Translations under genes and position numbers: made by a program
Notes under the pieces: generated by a model
Seen by the model: only the letters and a program-made list of their open reading frames with translations
Told to the model about the DNA's origin: nothing
The model's database searches: none
Assembly: GCF_000226095.1 (NCBI RefSeq)
Contig: NC_016474.1
Coordinates: 62,001-126,000, forward strand
Length of the DNA: 64,000 nucleotides
DNA from: Thermothelomyces thermophilus ATCC 42464
Lineage: Eukaryota > Ascomycota > Sordariomycetes > Sordariales > Chaetomiaceae
Direction of reading: 5' to 3'
Part shown: positions 1 through 12,830 of the stretch, one piece after another
How positions within the stretch are numbered: the stretch's first letter is position 1
Layout: each line of letters begins with the position of its first letter

Positions 1-122
1 GGCGTATCTTGCTAGCCAGCCGTAGACTTATTTCCCTAGACTAGGCTTATAGCCGTAGGGCCTTTAGCGCTTTTAGTAGCCTGTTTATCGCTCTTCCTAG
101 CTCTGCTTCTAGACTTGGCCAT
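1..122 (-). pseudogene. gag-like reading frame start at window edge
   Basis: On the minus strand an ATG in good context (ACAATGGCC) opens a very basic, Ser/Lys/Arg/Ala-rich frame that runs off the left edge of the window. It is broken by TAG codons of the kind that RIP makes from CAG or TGG. It lies about 640 bp beyond the end of the pol region of element A on the same strand, so it may be the gag start of a second retroelement copy sharing an LTR with A. That identity is inference: the N-terminus of A's own gag was not found, so the two cannot be compared. Confidence 0.35.
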
Positions 123-757
123 TGTGACTATTGTTAGGTGGTTCTAGGTCGATAAAACTTAGCTAAAATTGCCAAAACTTGGTAGTTTCTTGTGCGCGCG
201 ATAGAATGAGTAAAAAGAAGCAGGAAAACAAACTCTAAAGCCTTCTTTTAATGGAAATAGTGATACGTAGGCTATGGGAGATGGCTATATAGTAGGGTTT
301 GATGGAAAAGGCTAAGTTAAAGGGTTTGGTGGTTGGAAAAGAAGGTAGTTATTAAAGAAGTTATAGAAGAAGTAGAAGAGGTTTAAAGAGGTAGAAAATG
401 GTAGGAAAACTAGGGTTCTTATAATTTAGGGTAGGGCTTTAAAGATAGGATGAAAAGTGCCTAAATAAGAGGGGTATTTAGCCTTGCTAACTGGAATAGG
501 TAGGCTGTTTAGCCTTGTTAATTAAATAGGTGGCTATTTAACAGGTTAGCCGAGCCGGGTATATGGTTTGATATAGTAGTTAAAGCCCTATCTATAATAA
601 GTAGTAGAATTAAAGCGAATGTAGTAGGTAAAGGATAGGTTTAAGGGGAGTAGTAATAGGTTTTCTAGCGTTAAACCAGATTCTAGGGTATCCTATTAAA
701 GGTATACGTCCCCTAGGCGCTATTTGGTCTCTTCCTGGCTAGAAATGACGCCTTGGC
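123..757 (-). other. Stretch after element A pol, probable LTR and leader
   Basis: No plausible coding frame is visible. The stretch follows the chromodomain and basic tail of the minus-strand pol and precedes a new gag-like ATG, which is where a 3' LTR (or an LTR shared by two tandem elements) should be. No second copy of it was found in the window, so its LTR ends cannot be fixed. Confidence 0.3.
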
Positions 758-3700
758 CCTTTTACTTAGGTGGCCGGCCTCGTTTTCTTCTAGGTGGCGG
801 TTGAATCTGACGGCGATTCTTATATTCCTAGATCAGTTCGCTAGCGGTGGCTTCGAGTTCGCTTTTTGGAAGCTATTAGTTGTCCTTTGCGTCAAATCCA
901 AGCCAACGGACAAGGTATTCTATCTTCGGGCACTTCTTTCTACACACCCGATAGTTAACGATCTTCTTAATCTTTTAGTATTTCTTGCCATTAACTAGAA
1001 TTAGCTATAGTAAAGGAGCGGTCCTTTTAAATAGATCAGGGCCTTGTTTAACGTAGTAAAGTTAGGTAATAGATATAACTAGGTAGACTTTCTAGGATTT
1101 AGAAAAATCTAACTTGTATACTAGTTTTCCTACCCTCTGTTTAATTTTGAAAGGTCTTACCCTCTAGGCTAACCACTTCTTATTAGGTTTGCTAGGTAGG
1201 TAGTAGCCTTTATATAGATATAGCTAGATAGTGTCTCTAACCTTGAATTTAGTAGGTATATATCTCTAGTTATACTATAACTTGGCTACGGCTACGGCTC
1301 GGTCGATCATTTTACTAGCTTCGGCCTAGTATTGCTTATATAGGATTTCTAAAGCTTCCTATCTGCTAGATTTAGCGGTCCTCTTGCTAAAGATATCTAG
1401 GACTAAGTGTAGCTTAAACCTGTATACTAGCTTATTCGGTGACCTTCTAATACTAGTGACTAGGGTATTGTTAAGGTAGTGCTATAGAGCAGGGAGGATC
1501 TTGACTTATAAGCGGTTAGAATTGGCCGTAAAGTTCATTCTAAGTGCGATTTCTATAGTCTGGTTTGTCTATTCGGACTGGCCGTCGGTCTGCAGGTAGT
1601 AGGCTATAGAAAACAATAGCTTGGTTCCTAGTAGTAAGAATATTTTCTTCTATAGGTCGGATGTAAACTTGGGGTTACGATCGCTAATGATCTAGGCAGG
1701 TATACCCTAGTCAGTGAATATCTAGGTCCTTAGAAGAACGGTTGCCTATTCCTTAGCCGTATATATCCGGCGGCCTACTATAAGCAGCTTCTTCTTACTA
1801 AACTTGTATATTATAGTATGGAGTATATCTGCTAGTATATAGCCTTCGAGTGATTAGAGGGTCCTAACGGTCGGTGCCGGCGGCAAGTCGGTAATAAAGT
1901 CTATAGCTACTATATAGTATAGTGTCGGCTAGGTCCGAATTAGCTAGAGTTCCCCTAGTAGTAGGTTCCGGTCGGTCGAGTTTGCCTAGTATACCTTATA
2001 GTACTATACGAACTTTAAGACTTTCTAAGCCTTCTTACGGAAATGGATAGCTATAAGCTCGTTTATTATCTTGTTTTCACCGAAATAGTATATATCATTA
2101 TAAACGATCTAAAGGATTAGGTTAATATAGCTTTCCGGTAGGCAGAGTCTCCTAGTGCTATCGAAGTCGACATGGAAAAGTAGCCCGTCCATTAATTCGA
2201 ATAGTCCTATAGGTAGTTTTGGCCGTCTATATTTCCCGATCCTATTCTAGTCATTTCTAACCAGGTCCTTCTCGCTTTCGCGGAGTATATAGTAGATAGG
2301 TCTGTACTTACGGTCCTTAGGATAGCTAGTAATGATCCTAGCCCTAAACTCGTCACTAAGCACCGGTTCTATAATAGTCGTGTCCGCTATAAAGACATCC
2401 TTATCCTAGTGCTTGCTCTAGATGTCTCTAAGTTCGTTAGCCAGACTATCCTTGACCTTTAGATCCTCCTATTCCTATATAGGTAGTCTTGATAGTATGT
2501 CGGGTACGACATTTAAGGTTCCTAGGATATAGAAGATATTAAGGTTAAATCTAGATAGGTAATTAGTAGCGTTAGCTAGCTTGAGGTTGGCCTTAGCTAG
2601 ATCTATTATAATTAGGGATATATACTTTATAATCCCTTTCATAGAAACGTAGTTAGTAAGGATATTAACCGGATGCCTATTTAATTAAACTATCTTTCCA
2701 AGCTTCCTAATTACCTAGATAAGTATAGTAATCTCTGCCTTGGTAGATCTATAGCATTTTTCTATATTAGTGGTTGCTTATAATATAAATAGGATAGGCT
2801 ATACCTTACTTATAGGAATATCCTTACTAGGAATTTTCTCTCTATCCTAGTCACCCTTAAGCTAGAAGGCAATAACGCCATAGCCATTATAGCAGGTATC
2901 TAACTTTAGGAATAGTAGCTTTTCTAGGCAGTGGTAATAGAGGAACTCCTAGTTATATAGGTACTCCTATAGCAATCGGAATAACTTGAGTTCTTCCTTG
3001 TTAGAGTGAATTTGACGGTAGATGTGACCGCTTTCCGGGCACGTTTAGCTTTCCTAGGGTTCAATTTTCCTTCCTTCCGGGCTGCTACCATTAGTGCTAT
3101 CTTCCGGGCTTAGAGTGGTCTTGCCTTGGCGTCAAACTATAGAATGCCTTTCCTAAGCCATCTGGCTATCCTAAGGTAATGCTCTAAGCTGTCAAGAGTG
3201 TCTGGAAACTTTAGCTTTTTAAAGGCGATAATATGGTCGTCGGTTTTAGCAATGCCTTTACCGTTTACGATATACCTAAGGAGTTTTACGGCCAGGTAAC
3301 CTATAAAGGATTTGGCTATACCAATATAGATATAGGCCTTATTAAGGATTTCGTAAACGGTATATAGGTATTTAAGGTGTTCTTCCTCCGTTTTGCTAAA
3401 GATGATAATATCGTCAATATATGCCCTAATAAAATGGCGGTGTTTGAGGAAAAGTCTATCTATATAGCATTACGCAAATGTAGGTACGTTTTTAAAACCT
3501 ATAAGCACTACATTAGATTTCTCTAAACCGTAGTAACTTATAACTACTATATAGTCATTATATTCCTTAGTGACTAGTAACTAATAGAAGAATCCTAAGG
3601 CATCTAGGGCTATGAAGAACTTGTTACTAACTATAGTAGCTATAATATCGTCCTAGTTAGGCAAGGGGTAAACATCTAGAACCGTAATTATATTTAGTGG

Positions 3701-4990
3701 TCGTAGGTCGACTATACTTCGGCTCTTCTTGACCTCTACTCCTGGCTTTTCGGTAACCTTCCTCTATACGATAAATACTAGGCACGTAATAGGGGTTAGT
3801 TTATCTATAAAAGTGAATCTGCCAGATGCCTAGAGCTAGTTATAATGCTTATCTAGAGCCTTATGGTCTTTAAGCCCTATTAGGTACGGTCTGACCGTAC
3901 GGACTTGCTTTTGTTAACTGTTAACCAGGTTGATCCGTATCTTCTGGTTTTCTAGCATTAGTACGATTCCCCTGTCACGGTAAAGGTCATATCTATCTAG
4001 AAGTTCCTTTACCTTAAGCGTGAACTTAGGATTCACGTTGGTAATGCTAACGCTATCCTTGCTTTTAATGGCTAGGATATCGTCAGGTTTCTTAATACCA
4101 TGGGATAGGGTATAAAAGTTAACCCTGTTCGGTGGTAGGAGTTCCTAGTTACTATCGGTACCTTCTTAGTAATATACATACTAGGCTTCCTCTAGCTTTT
4201 CCTTTAGCTCTTGCTCGGTAATTTCATCCTAGACCTTAGTCTATATATCCTCTATATTGCTTATCTTAACTTAGGTAGTAGTGTCCTCCCTATGGTATTC
4301 TAAGAGGTAACTAATCTTGTCTCCTTTCTAGATAACTATAGAGACATTAGTATTATTTCTAACGATAGCTACCTAGGGTATATACCGATTAACTATAATA
4401 TCCTAGACTCTATCTTAGCTAGTAGTAAAGTAGAAGCACTTGTCCTCTAGGGTAGTATTAGGTAGTAGGATAAAGTAAGTCTTAACTATCTAGGTAGAGT
4501 ATATAGGAATAACGGTATACCAGATAGCAGTAACCTTCTAAGAGATAGGCTTAGGGTTCTTCTTTATGACATCTCTATAGACCTTTATATTTGCTAGCGA
4601 TCTGAAGGTACAGATACCCTTGACAAAGTCAATCTTGACATTGTAAGCCGTTATAAAGTCGGTGCCTAGAAGTATTTTTAGAGTAAGTTTGTCGATTACA
4701 TCGGCCGTAACGTAGATATATCCGTCGATTAGCATGTTCCTAGCCTCCCTTAGGATATAAAAGTCAAATTCGACCTATTCGCTAATCCTAGTCTTTGAAT
4801 TGACTCCCTTAAGGGTATAGGGTTTGCCTTAAATCTATTAGGGATTCTTTACCTATTAGGCAATCTATGTCCGGTTAACTAGGTTAGTTAAACTGCCTAT
4901 ATCGAAATAGATGTCCATGGTTTGATCTCCTAGGTTAGCTCGAACCGGAATACGTAGGTAAGATGTTTTCCTTGGCTAGTAGAAGGGTAT
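758..4990 (-). pseudogene. pol pseudogene of element A (PR-RT-IN-chromodomain)
   Basis: The minus-strand translation shows, in order, a retropepsin region with D-I-G-S at about 4903-4892 (canonical DTGS or DSGS) and an LLGTDFI segment within 4735-4538. The reverse transcriptase follows, with VDLRPLN, FFIALDALGFF and YIDDIIIFSK motifs. The integrase core has a DFITDLPPA segment and a downstream TDGQSE motif. A C-terminal chromodomain follows. Many in-frame TAG/TAA stops interrupt the frame, so it is non-functional. The Thr-to-Ile change in the protease motif is what a C-to-T transition of ACA would give. The YIDD box survives, so the element may have been mutated patchily. Confidence 0.8.
822..995 (-). 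pseudogene. Chromodomain at the C-terminus of element A integrase
   Basis: The minus-strand frame reads VNGKKY, a short charged helix, then IEYLVRWLGF followed by a KSELEAT segment and a QEY-like end. This matches the chromodomain fold signature: aromatic cage strand, YLVKW core and C-terminal helix. A basic Arg/Lys/Pro tail follows. In chromoviruses this domain sits at the integrase end and is thought to guide insertion to marked chromatin. Two adjacent stops fall in the segment after the core, consistent with RIP. Confidence 0.7.
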
Positions 4991-5479
4991 TTCTATACTT
5001 AGGTTGGCTTCTACCACTTGGCCAGGTTCGAAGGAGAGGAGTACGGTTTCCTATTCCTATTCCTTAGGTAGTTCTAATAGTATGGTCGCTCTTTCTACGA
5101 AGTCTCGTTCTACCTAGAGAAGGTCTTCTTTCTTTGGCAGTTCTGGTAGTCGTAGTTTCTTCCTATAATCCTAGTGCAAGTGACGGTATAGCGCTCTTTG
5201 GCTTGCGAATGCCTGTCTGTAGAGCCTATGGATATTGCCATCTTCCTAGATATAGTCTTCCTTGACGGTACTAAGGAAGTATGCCTCTCTATCGCTACTA
5301 TCTCTATTAGTCTCGGATTTATAGTCACTAATTAGGAGATAGCCGGTAGCTTTAAGCTCCTTATATTTGGCTTCGGCTTTCTTATCCTTGCTAGATACTA
5401 CTATAGTATTATAGTAGTAATAGGTACTATCCTTATTAATATACTTCTAGCTATAGCGATAGAATCGTCGGAAGTAGGG

Positions 5480-6406
5480 ATTCTGTTTGCTATATCTGCC
5501 CTTTTCCTAGGCTCTAGTATCCTAGGGATAGTTACCCTTACCTTGGTCATTACGGTCTTTTAGGCAAGGCTCCTAGTTACGGCCTTGATATTACCCTCCT
5601 TACGGAAGATACCTACGTTTCTATTCCTCTCTCTGTCTATAGTAGTTAGACCGGTACTATTAGCCTTGATTACCTTGTCTTAGCTCGGTACGTAACTAGT
5701 TAGTTTAATCTTCGAAGCTACTATTACTATTATTACTACTTAGTCCGTTAGATATATCCTCGACATTAAATACGGCGACTTTCTATACCTTCCTTTCAGC
5801 TTTAAGCTCCCTAGATAGTGCCTCCTACTTTTTAGTAATATAAAGGAGGTACTAGTCAAGAGTGTCTATTTCCTATAGCTCAGGATGAAGCTTATAGAGT
5901 GCTAAGGTCATCACTAACTAAAGTCTAGTCAAAAGCTAATAGTTCGTCTTATCTCCCTAGACTTAAGTATAACGGAAAAGGTCTATCGCAAATTCGTAGA
6001 TAGATTTACCTATAATAAGGTCATCCTTAGTATAGCTATTCTAAACTAGCCATTAACCTGCCTAATTAAACTAGATACTAAACCGTTCCTTAATCTTTTA
6101 GAGCTATATCTCTATACTTAAGTAAAGAATCTCCTTCTTAGTAGGCAATAGTTATTATTCGTACTACTATAGAGCTAACCTATAGAATAATACCTATAGG
6201 TCGTTCTATAGAAGGAGTTCCTTAGAGACGTTTCCTCTAACTATATTATAGATACGCTCGATTTAGAGGTTAATATCTATATAGTAATAGATCTTCTTAT
6301 AATAGAAGATTAGCTAGCTATTAGTAATCTTTTAATCAGTATCTAGCTAGAGTAAGCTAATATTAGTAATCTCCCATACCTAGTTAGTAGCCGGTTATAG
6401 CAGTAT
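5480..6406 (-). pseudogene. gag pseudogene of element A, downstream part
   Basis: On the minus strand a frame with RIP-type stops encodes a helical, Gln-rich capsid-like region, including IYEFAIDLFRYT and an LALYKLHPEL segment typical of fungal retrotransposon gag. The frame enters from the right at 6406. Its upstream part lies beyond the inserted element, at 14031 onward. Confidence 0.65.
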
Positions 6407-6411
6407 ATATA
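6407..6411. repeat. Target-site duplication, left copy (ATATA)
   Basis: The five bases immediately left of the left LTR are ATATA. They are identical to the five bases immediately right of the right LTR. Five base pairs is a usual target duplication for Ty3/gypsy integrases. Confidence 0.85.
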
Positions 6412-6864
6412 TGTTACAAGCTAACTATATACCGCGACCCGGTAAGGTGTAGCAGGCTAAATGAGCCACCAATCAAGAAGGGCACGAAGCGAGGCTGACA
6501 CAGGATCGCTAGGGAGCACGGGCTACCACAGGCGAACAATTGCCGAAAAGGGAAAGATAGCAGAGGATAGCTAGCTACCAAAGGCAATCTAAGGACAGGA
6601 TAGAAAGGGACTATAAGCGACCGACAGAAGTATATATATATGTAAATAGTCACTCATTATAGTAGACTCTAGGAGTTCACCAATGATAGCAACCCACAAT
6701 CATAATACTTATACCAAGCATTGCTAATTACTATGAGAGATAACTCTAGTGTTATTATAAACCCTTTAGCTTTACCGAATCCCTTAGACGACCTGCCTAC
6801 TTGTCCTGCTTAATCTACCTTTACCTAAACCCTTTTAGAAGAAGTCTAAGTTAGGTTCGTTATA
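6412..6864 (+). repeat. Left (5') LTR of element B
   Basis: This 453-bp block begins TGTTACAAG and aligns along its length with 13573-14025. Differences between the copies are mainly C/T and G/A. The left copy ends TTATA where the right copy ends TCACA, so the terminal CA has been lost here by transition. Confidence 0.9.
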
Positions 6865-6930
6865 CGTTACTATTACTCCCTTTATTCTGTTATAGTTTAG
6901 AATAGAGGTAACTTCGACCTCGATATCGAT

Positions 6931-7905
6931 ATGGCTACTAACGTTATAGCCGAATAGCTGCTTACCTAGGTTAGTTAACTCTATTAGCAAATCTAGGAGT
7001 TAGACTAGAGAGATAAGGCTGCTTAAGCTCGAATCAAGGAACTCGAGAACGGCGAAAAGCACTTGTAGAAACTAGTTAACGAGGCCTATACTAAAATTAA
7101 GGCACTCGAGGGCGCCAAAGTAAGCCGTATCAAGATCGAACTACCTGGCAAATATAGAGGAACTAAGGAGGACCTTGTAGGATTTCTAACAAACCTCTAA
7201 TCCTACTTCCGGCTTAATGACGACAAGTTTCTAGACGATAAAGCTAAAGTTCTCTACGTAGCTATAAGACTAGAGGGTAAGGCACTTGGATAGTTCGAGC
7301 CTATATAGAATAACTATCTTACTAAGGAAGACGAAGACGACCGAGACACGTTTACGTAAGTAGTCTTTCGATCCTATGACCGTTTCGAAGAAGAGCTTTA
7401 GAAGGTTTTTAGTAACAAAGATAAGAAGATTTATATATAAGAAAGACTTACTAATCTCTAATAGACCAAGTTAATAGCCTCCTATGCTATATAGTTTAGA
7501 TAGGACATACTTAAGTCTTAGCTTAATGACAAGGCATTAATATAACTATTCTATAACGGCTTAAAGGAAAAGGTTAAAGACAAGCTATATAAGTATAATC
7601 GGCTTAAGACTCTAGATAAATATATTATATAGGCTATTAGAATCGATAATTAACTCTATATATAAGAGTAATAGAAACGAGGTCAAATAAATAGAACTAT
7701 AGTTAAGGCTAATGATAAGAAAAAGCAAGCGTACGTTAGTACCTCGTATAGGACGTACTCTAGAGCTATAGATATAGATATAGCGTGGAAGCAAGACTAG
7801 AAGAAGACGACCAAAGACAAGTCTAATATTACCTACTATAACTATAGAAAGAAAGGGCACTATAAGCGAGAATGTCGAAGCCCGAAGAAAGAGTAGAAGA
7901 TAGTC
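6931..7905 (+). pseudogene. gag pseudogene of element B
   Basis: The frame starts at an ATG 66 bp beyond the LTR. It encodes an N-terminal coiled-coil-like segment (RIKELENGEKHL), a retrotransposon gag capsid domain (IELPGKYRGTKEDLVGFLTN; later LNDKALI and GLKEKVKDKL) and a CCHC zinc knuckle near 7836-7885. The knuckle now reads Y-x2-Y-x4-H-x4-C, so its first two Cys are Tyr, as expected from G-to-A change of TGC to TAC. Stops at Gln positions occur throughout. Confidence 0.8.
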
Positions 7906-9329
7906 CCTAGAAAGGAAATTACGGCTATTGACGAAACCACTAAGGACGTTATCGAAGTAGCGGCTACAGGCTATGAAGACAAGGGCAATGACACAGATAG
8001 TCTTAGACATAATGGTAACGGTAAAGACGAACAAGCACCGTACTCCGAACTAGTTACTATAGACCTAGAGACAGGTCTTGCTAAATAGGATACGGCAGGA
8101 GAATACGTACCACTAATTTCGATTCTCCTAGCCTTGAGGTAGTAGAGTTTTATAGTTATATAGAGGTAGGATAGATTATAGATAACTGACACCTAAGGAA
8201 TCGAAAGACCTAGACCTAATGTTCTATTCCTCTAGGAACGAATCGAATAGTACTATAATAAAGTTTTCCGGCTTAATATAGAACTACGCGAATAGAATGG
8301 ACGTTTGATTCGACTTGCCTAGTAAAGCGATAAGATAAGGGACGAAATAAAGAAACTCTAACGTATCGTAGAAACTATTAAAGGAGAATAGCCTATGACA
8401 TATAATAGGCCTAATAGCGACGCCGAGTATCTTAGCGACTAGTAACTTAGTAATAATGTACAGAACCTAGAATACTAGTTTATACACGCGAAATATAAAA
8501 AAGATAAGCGTATATAGGAAAGCTACTAGAAGAAATACTCCTATTATAGTGTTAGGGTACCTATAGTCTATATATAATAGGAAGGATTTGGGAAAGAATT
8601 CTAATACCTCCTAGGCTATGCTATATAACTATATCTTTGACATAAGGCATATATATAAGTGCCCTGGTTCTAGTATATAGTATATAAATGCCGATACTAC
8701 TTCTATGATAAATTCGAAAACAATTACTAGCCGACCTGACAAGGAAATGAGGACAGAAGCTTACGCCCTATGGAATAGATCTACGATGTAGGAAACAGAG
8801 CGGCCGAATTGCTCCAGAAGATCGAAGCCTACGATCTAAAAAGCATTACGATAGTTTTAAGACAAGCCTAGCCTAGGTACTATAGAATAGGACGAGACAT
8901 ATAGGACTTGTGCTAGAGTAACGATTGCCTCTATTACGTAGACGAAAAGAAGTTACAAATTTGGAAGCTCTAGATAAAGCTATAATATATATAACGAAAA
9001 GTAGAACAGACCTAATAGTAGGAAGCTATAAGCACTTAATAGCTTATAGAAATAAGTACGATTGACAAAGCCACTATTAGCTAAATAACTAAAGAGGTTA
9101 GCACTGACCTAGGAAACGGGTTAGGGCCCTTCGAGGGGCCTAGAAACCATTAACGCCCGTATAACGGCAAGTAGTAGCGTAGTATAGGAGGAACTAGCGT
9201 AAGAAACTACTATATCGAGACCTCCCGGTAGAAATATGGGAAATCGCTATAATCTTTAGACGATAGTAGTAAGACAAGCGACTATAGATAATAATACAAT
9301 GGAAACAGCACGAAATACTTGTACTAATG
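7906..9329 (+). other. Element B interior between gag knuckle and protease
   Basis: This stretch continues the RIP-degraded internal region. A charged, Glu/Lys-rich frame with many stops can be followed in places, but no domain is recognised. It may be the C-terminal gag extension or the gag-pol linker. Confidence 0.4.
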
Positions 9330-10505
9330 GACAATAGAGCAAAGATAAACCTAATTTCGCTAACGCTTATAAATTAGCTATAGATACCCTAGAGAATAAA
9401 GCAGAAGTATAGTATAGTCAAAGGGCCATTTCTAATATAATAGGTATATAGGAAGACCAAACTAATCAACATTACTATAGTAAGGAAGACTATAGTAGTT
9501 ATATTTAGTATTATAGATATAGGCAACGATAAAGATATAATATTAGGGTTACCATAGTATAAAGATTATAACCCGGATATTAGCTAGAAGAATAGTAGCT
9601 ACCTACGACCCTAAATAGAGTTATATTTGACTAGCGAGATAGGGAGCGCACAAGGATCACGAGCAGACAATACTTAAGGGAAGGTATATCTTATAAATTT
9701 ACTATAAGAGACAGATAATAGTAGGCAGACCACTATAGACTCTAGAAGAAGCGGTATAACGACACTAACGTTACAATAGGAGAAACAAGCTAAACCGCCG
9801 ATAGCTATTCTCTCCGTTAACGAATGTAGAGCACTATAATTAGAGCAGTAGGTTGAGACAGGAGAAATCGCTAGCATCGCCATAGACAGAACCAAGTTCG
9901 TATACTATTAGAAAACTAAGAGACGAGACAAGACTAGGGAAGTACCTAAAGAATACGAAGGACACCTAGTATTCGAACTAAAACATCTAGAAGGATTACT
10001 AGAACACGGCCTATAGGATTATAAGATCAAACTTAAAGAAGGAGCACGATTAAAGTTCTTTAAGATTTACTATACAAGCTAGATATAGAATAAAGAACTT
10101 AAGCGATATTTGGAGGAGAACCTTCGAAGAGGATATATCTGCCTGTCGATATCGCTAGCAGGCTACCTAATCCTGTTTGTGCCTAAGAAAGATAGAAAGC
10201 TATAGTTATATGTCGACTATTAGTAACTTAACGAATAGACCGTGAAAAACCGATACCTGTTACTACTAATCTCATAGCTCCGAGATTAGTTAGTAGGAGC
10301 CTAATATTTCATATGTCTTGACTTACCATCGGCCTATAACTATATATAGATCAAAGAAGGCAACAAGTAGAAAACGGCCTTTAGGATACCTTATAGCTAC
10401 TACAAGTACCTTATTATGCTATTCGGACTTACAAACGTGCTAGTAACGTTCTAAGCCCTGATTAATTAAGCTATCCGACCCTTTCTCGACAAATTTACAG
10501 TATAT

Positions 10506-10517
10506 TATCTTAATGAT
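10506..10517 (+). other. Mutated reverse transcriptase catalytic box (YLND)
   Basis: The codons TAT CTT AAT GAT give Y-L-N-D followed by ILIFSK, where RT requires Y-x-D-D. A single GAT-to-AAT transition explains the loss of the first catalytic aspartate. Confidence 0.85.
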
Positions 10518-12639
10518 ATACTTATCTTCTCTAAGATAATAGATAAACACTAGAAGTATATAAAAGTAGTGCTAGACACGCTATATATATACAAACTATT
10601 AGTTAACAAGGAAAAGAGCAAATTCTATATTAGGAAAACGATATTCTTAGGATATAAAATATCCCTAGGACAAATTCGAATAGAACCTTTAAAGGTTAAA
10701 GCTATTAAGAATTAGCTACGACCGACGTTAGTTACAGAAATACGAAGCTTTATCGGATTTACAAACTTCTACCAAATGTTTATTAGGAACTTTAGAGCGA
10801 TCGTACGACCTTTATATAAACTTACTAAGAAGAACGCTAAATTCTAATAGAAAGAGTAGCATAAGCAAGCATTTATATAGATCTATAACGCCATTACCGA
10901 AGATCTAGTACTAGTATTACTAGACCCTAAGAAGCTATTTAAGGTAGAAATAGATGCTTTAGACTACGCTATCGGAGGATAATTAGAATAACGAGACAAA
11001 TAAAGAAAGCTACATCCTATAGCCTTCTTTTTAAAGAAGCTCGATAGACCACGTCTTAATTATCCGATCTACGATAAGGAACTACTTACGATTATCAAAG
11101 CTTTTAAGGAATGGCGATTATACCTTAGTAATACGACTAAACTAATATAGGTATATATAGATTATAAGAACCTATAATACTTTATAACGACGAAAGAACT
11201 TAATAGATAACAAATATAATAGGTAGAATTCCTTATAGAATTTAACTTTGAGATCTGCTATAAGAAGGGTAAAGAGAACGTACGAGCAGACATCTTAAGC
11301 TAACAAATAGATTATATAGAAGGACAAACGGAAACAATACTACCGTTATTTAAAGAACGAATAGACGGAACGCTATATCACGAAACGCAGACACCTATAG
11401 AAGATAATCCACTTAACTCGTTCCTAGAGTATTACATAATCTTTTAAGAAGAAAGGATTAACGAGGTATAGTATCAAGTAGTACTTAGACTACTAGTACC
11501 TAATGGAGTAGAAGAAAGAGATAGGAAACTCTAGTACTAAGGCAAAGCATATATCTACGACAGGGATCAATAGCTACAAATGATTCGAGAACTCTACAAG
11601 TCGAAACTTAGAGGATATAAAGGAGTTACAAAGACTGTCGTATAAGTCAGGAAATACTATAACTTTCTATAGTTAACGATACAAGTTAAGGAAGTTATAT
11701 AGAACTACGACATTTGTAATCAAAGCAAAACGGCATAATATAAGCCGTATAGGCTACTTTAGCTACTACTAATAGCTGACAAACTATAGAGCTTGGTTAC
11801 GATAGACTTTATTACAAAGCTACTAGAATCTAAGGATATAGTTACAAGAGTAACCTACGATAGTATTCTTACTATAGTAAATCGCCTGACTAAATAGGTA
11901 TACTTCTTTCCCTATAAGGAGTCCTAGATAGCTAAACAGCTAATAGACGTAATCTATCGGCAAGTTACATTAGTATATGCTTAGCTATAAGAATAGATCA
12001 CTAATAGAGATACTAAGTTTGTATCGAAGTTCTAGCAAGCGTTAATATAACGATTAGGTGTTAATAGCAAGCTGTCAATAGTATATTACCTATAGACTAA
12101 CAGATAAACGGAGCGACTAAACTAAGTTATTAAGTAGTACCTACACTCTTACATTAACTACTAGTAAGACGACTAGGTCATACTATTACTAATAGTATAA
12201 CTCGCTTATAATATAACACTAATAGAAACGACTAAAGTCATACCATTCTTTGCAAACTACAGATATAAAGTAAACCTTAGGCAAGGACTAGAGGTCATAG
12301 TGCCAAGAGCAGCAGTCAAAGTAGAACAAATATACGTACTATATAAAAAGCTTGAAAAGGAACTCGAGTTTGTCAAGACTAGAATAAAGAACTACTACAA
12401 CAAATACAGGCTCGAGGGACCTCGCCTAGAGAGGGGAGACAAAGTCTACTTGATTATACGAAACTTACAAACTAAACGACTAAGCACGAAGCTAGACTTT
12501 AAGAAGGTTAGACCCTACATTATCAAAGAACGAATTTCGATATCTAACTACCGACTATCGTTACCATCATCTATATAACTATGGATAGATATTTTTCATA
12601 TTTTACTTCTCGAACTAGCACTAAAGAATGCTAAGGTTA

Positions 12640-12830
12640 CTACGTATATCGAAGCAGAGGACAAAGAAGAAGAATAGGACGTTAAAGAGATTCTAGATTT
12701 ACGTATTATTAATAGAAAACTATAATACCTGGTTAAATAGCTTGATTTCGGACTAGAAGATAATTTATAGGAACCCGTCAAGAACCTAAATTGCCCTAAG
12801 AAACTAAAGCAGTTCTACTAGTAGAATCCT
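12640..12830 (+). pseudogene. Chromodomain at the C-terminus of element B integrase
   Basis: The frame reads EILDLRIINRKL, then a stop, then YLVK, a stop in place of Trp, LDFGLEDNL and an EPVKNL end. This is the chromodomain pattern E-I-L-x-x-R, YLVKW, W-EP-x-NL, with Trp/Gln codons turned to stops. Its sequence differs clearly from the element A chromodomain, so the two elements belong to different chromovirus families. Confidence 0.75.

Larger units (their letters stand above)
9330..12830 (+). pseudogene. pol pseudogene of element B (PR-RT-RH-IN-chromodomain)
   Basis: Domains in order: a protease-like segment near 9340-9560 (DNRAKINLIS, later ILGLP); RT at about 10150-10720 with FVPKKDRKL, FRIPYSYYKY and the active-site box at 10506-10517; RNase H at about 10930-11330 with KVEIDALDYAIGG and the [10 protein letters not shown] motif; integrase at about 11560-12560 with IDFITKLLES, TNRDTKFVSKF and a TNRxTERLN motif; and a terminal chromodomain. 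Stops interrupt nearly every domain. Visible missense damage includes YLND for YxDD, GYKG for GHKG and YDIC for CDIC in the integrase zinc motif. The longest uninterrupted piece is 12300-12578, in the integrase C-terminal domain. Confidence 0.85.

Noticed and set aside
753-998. 81-codon plus-strand open frame
   Set aside because: It is the antisense shadow of the integrase chromodomain of element A, which has a clear family match on the other strand.
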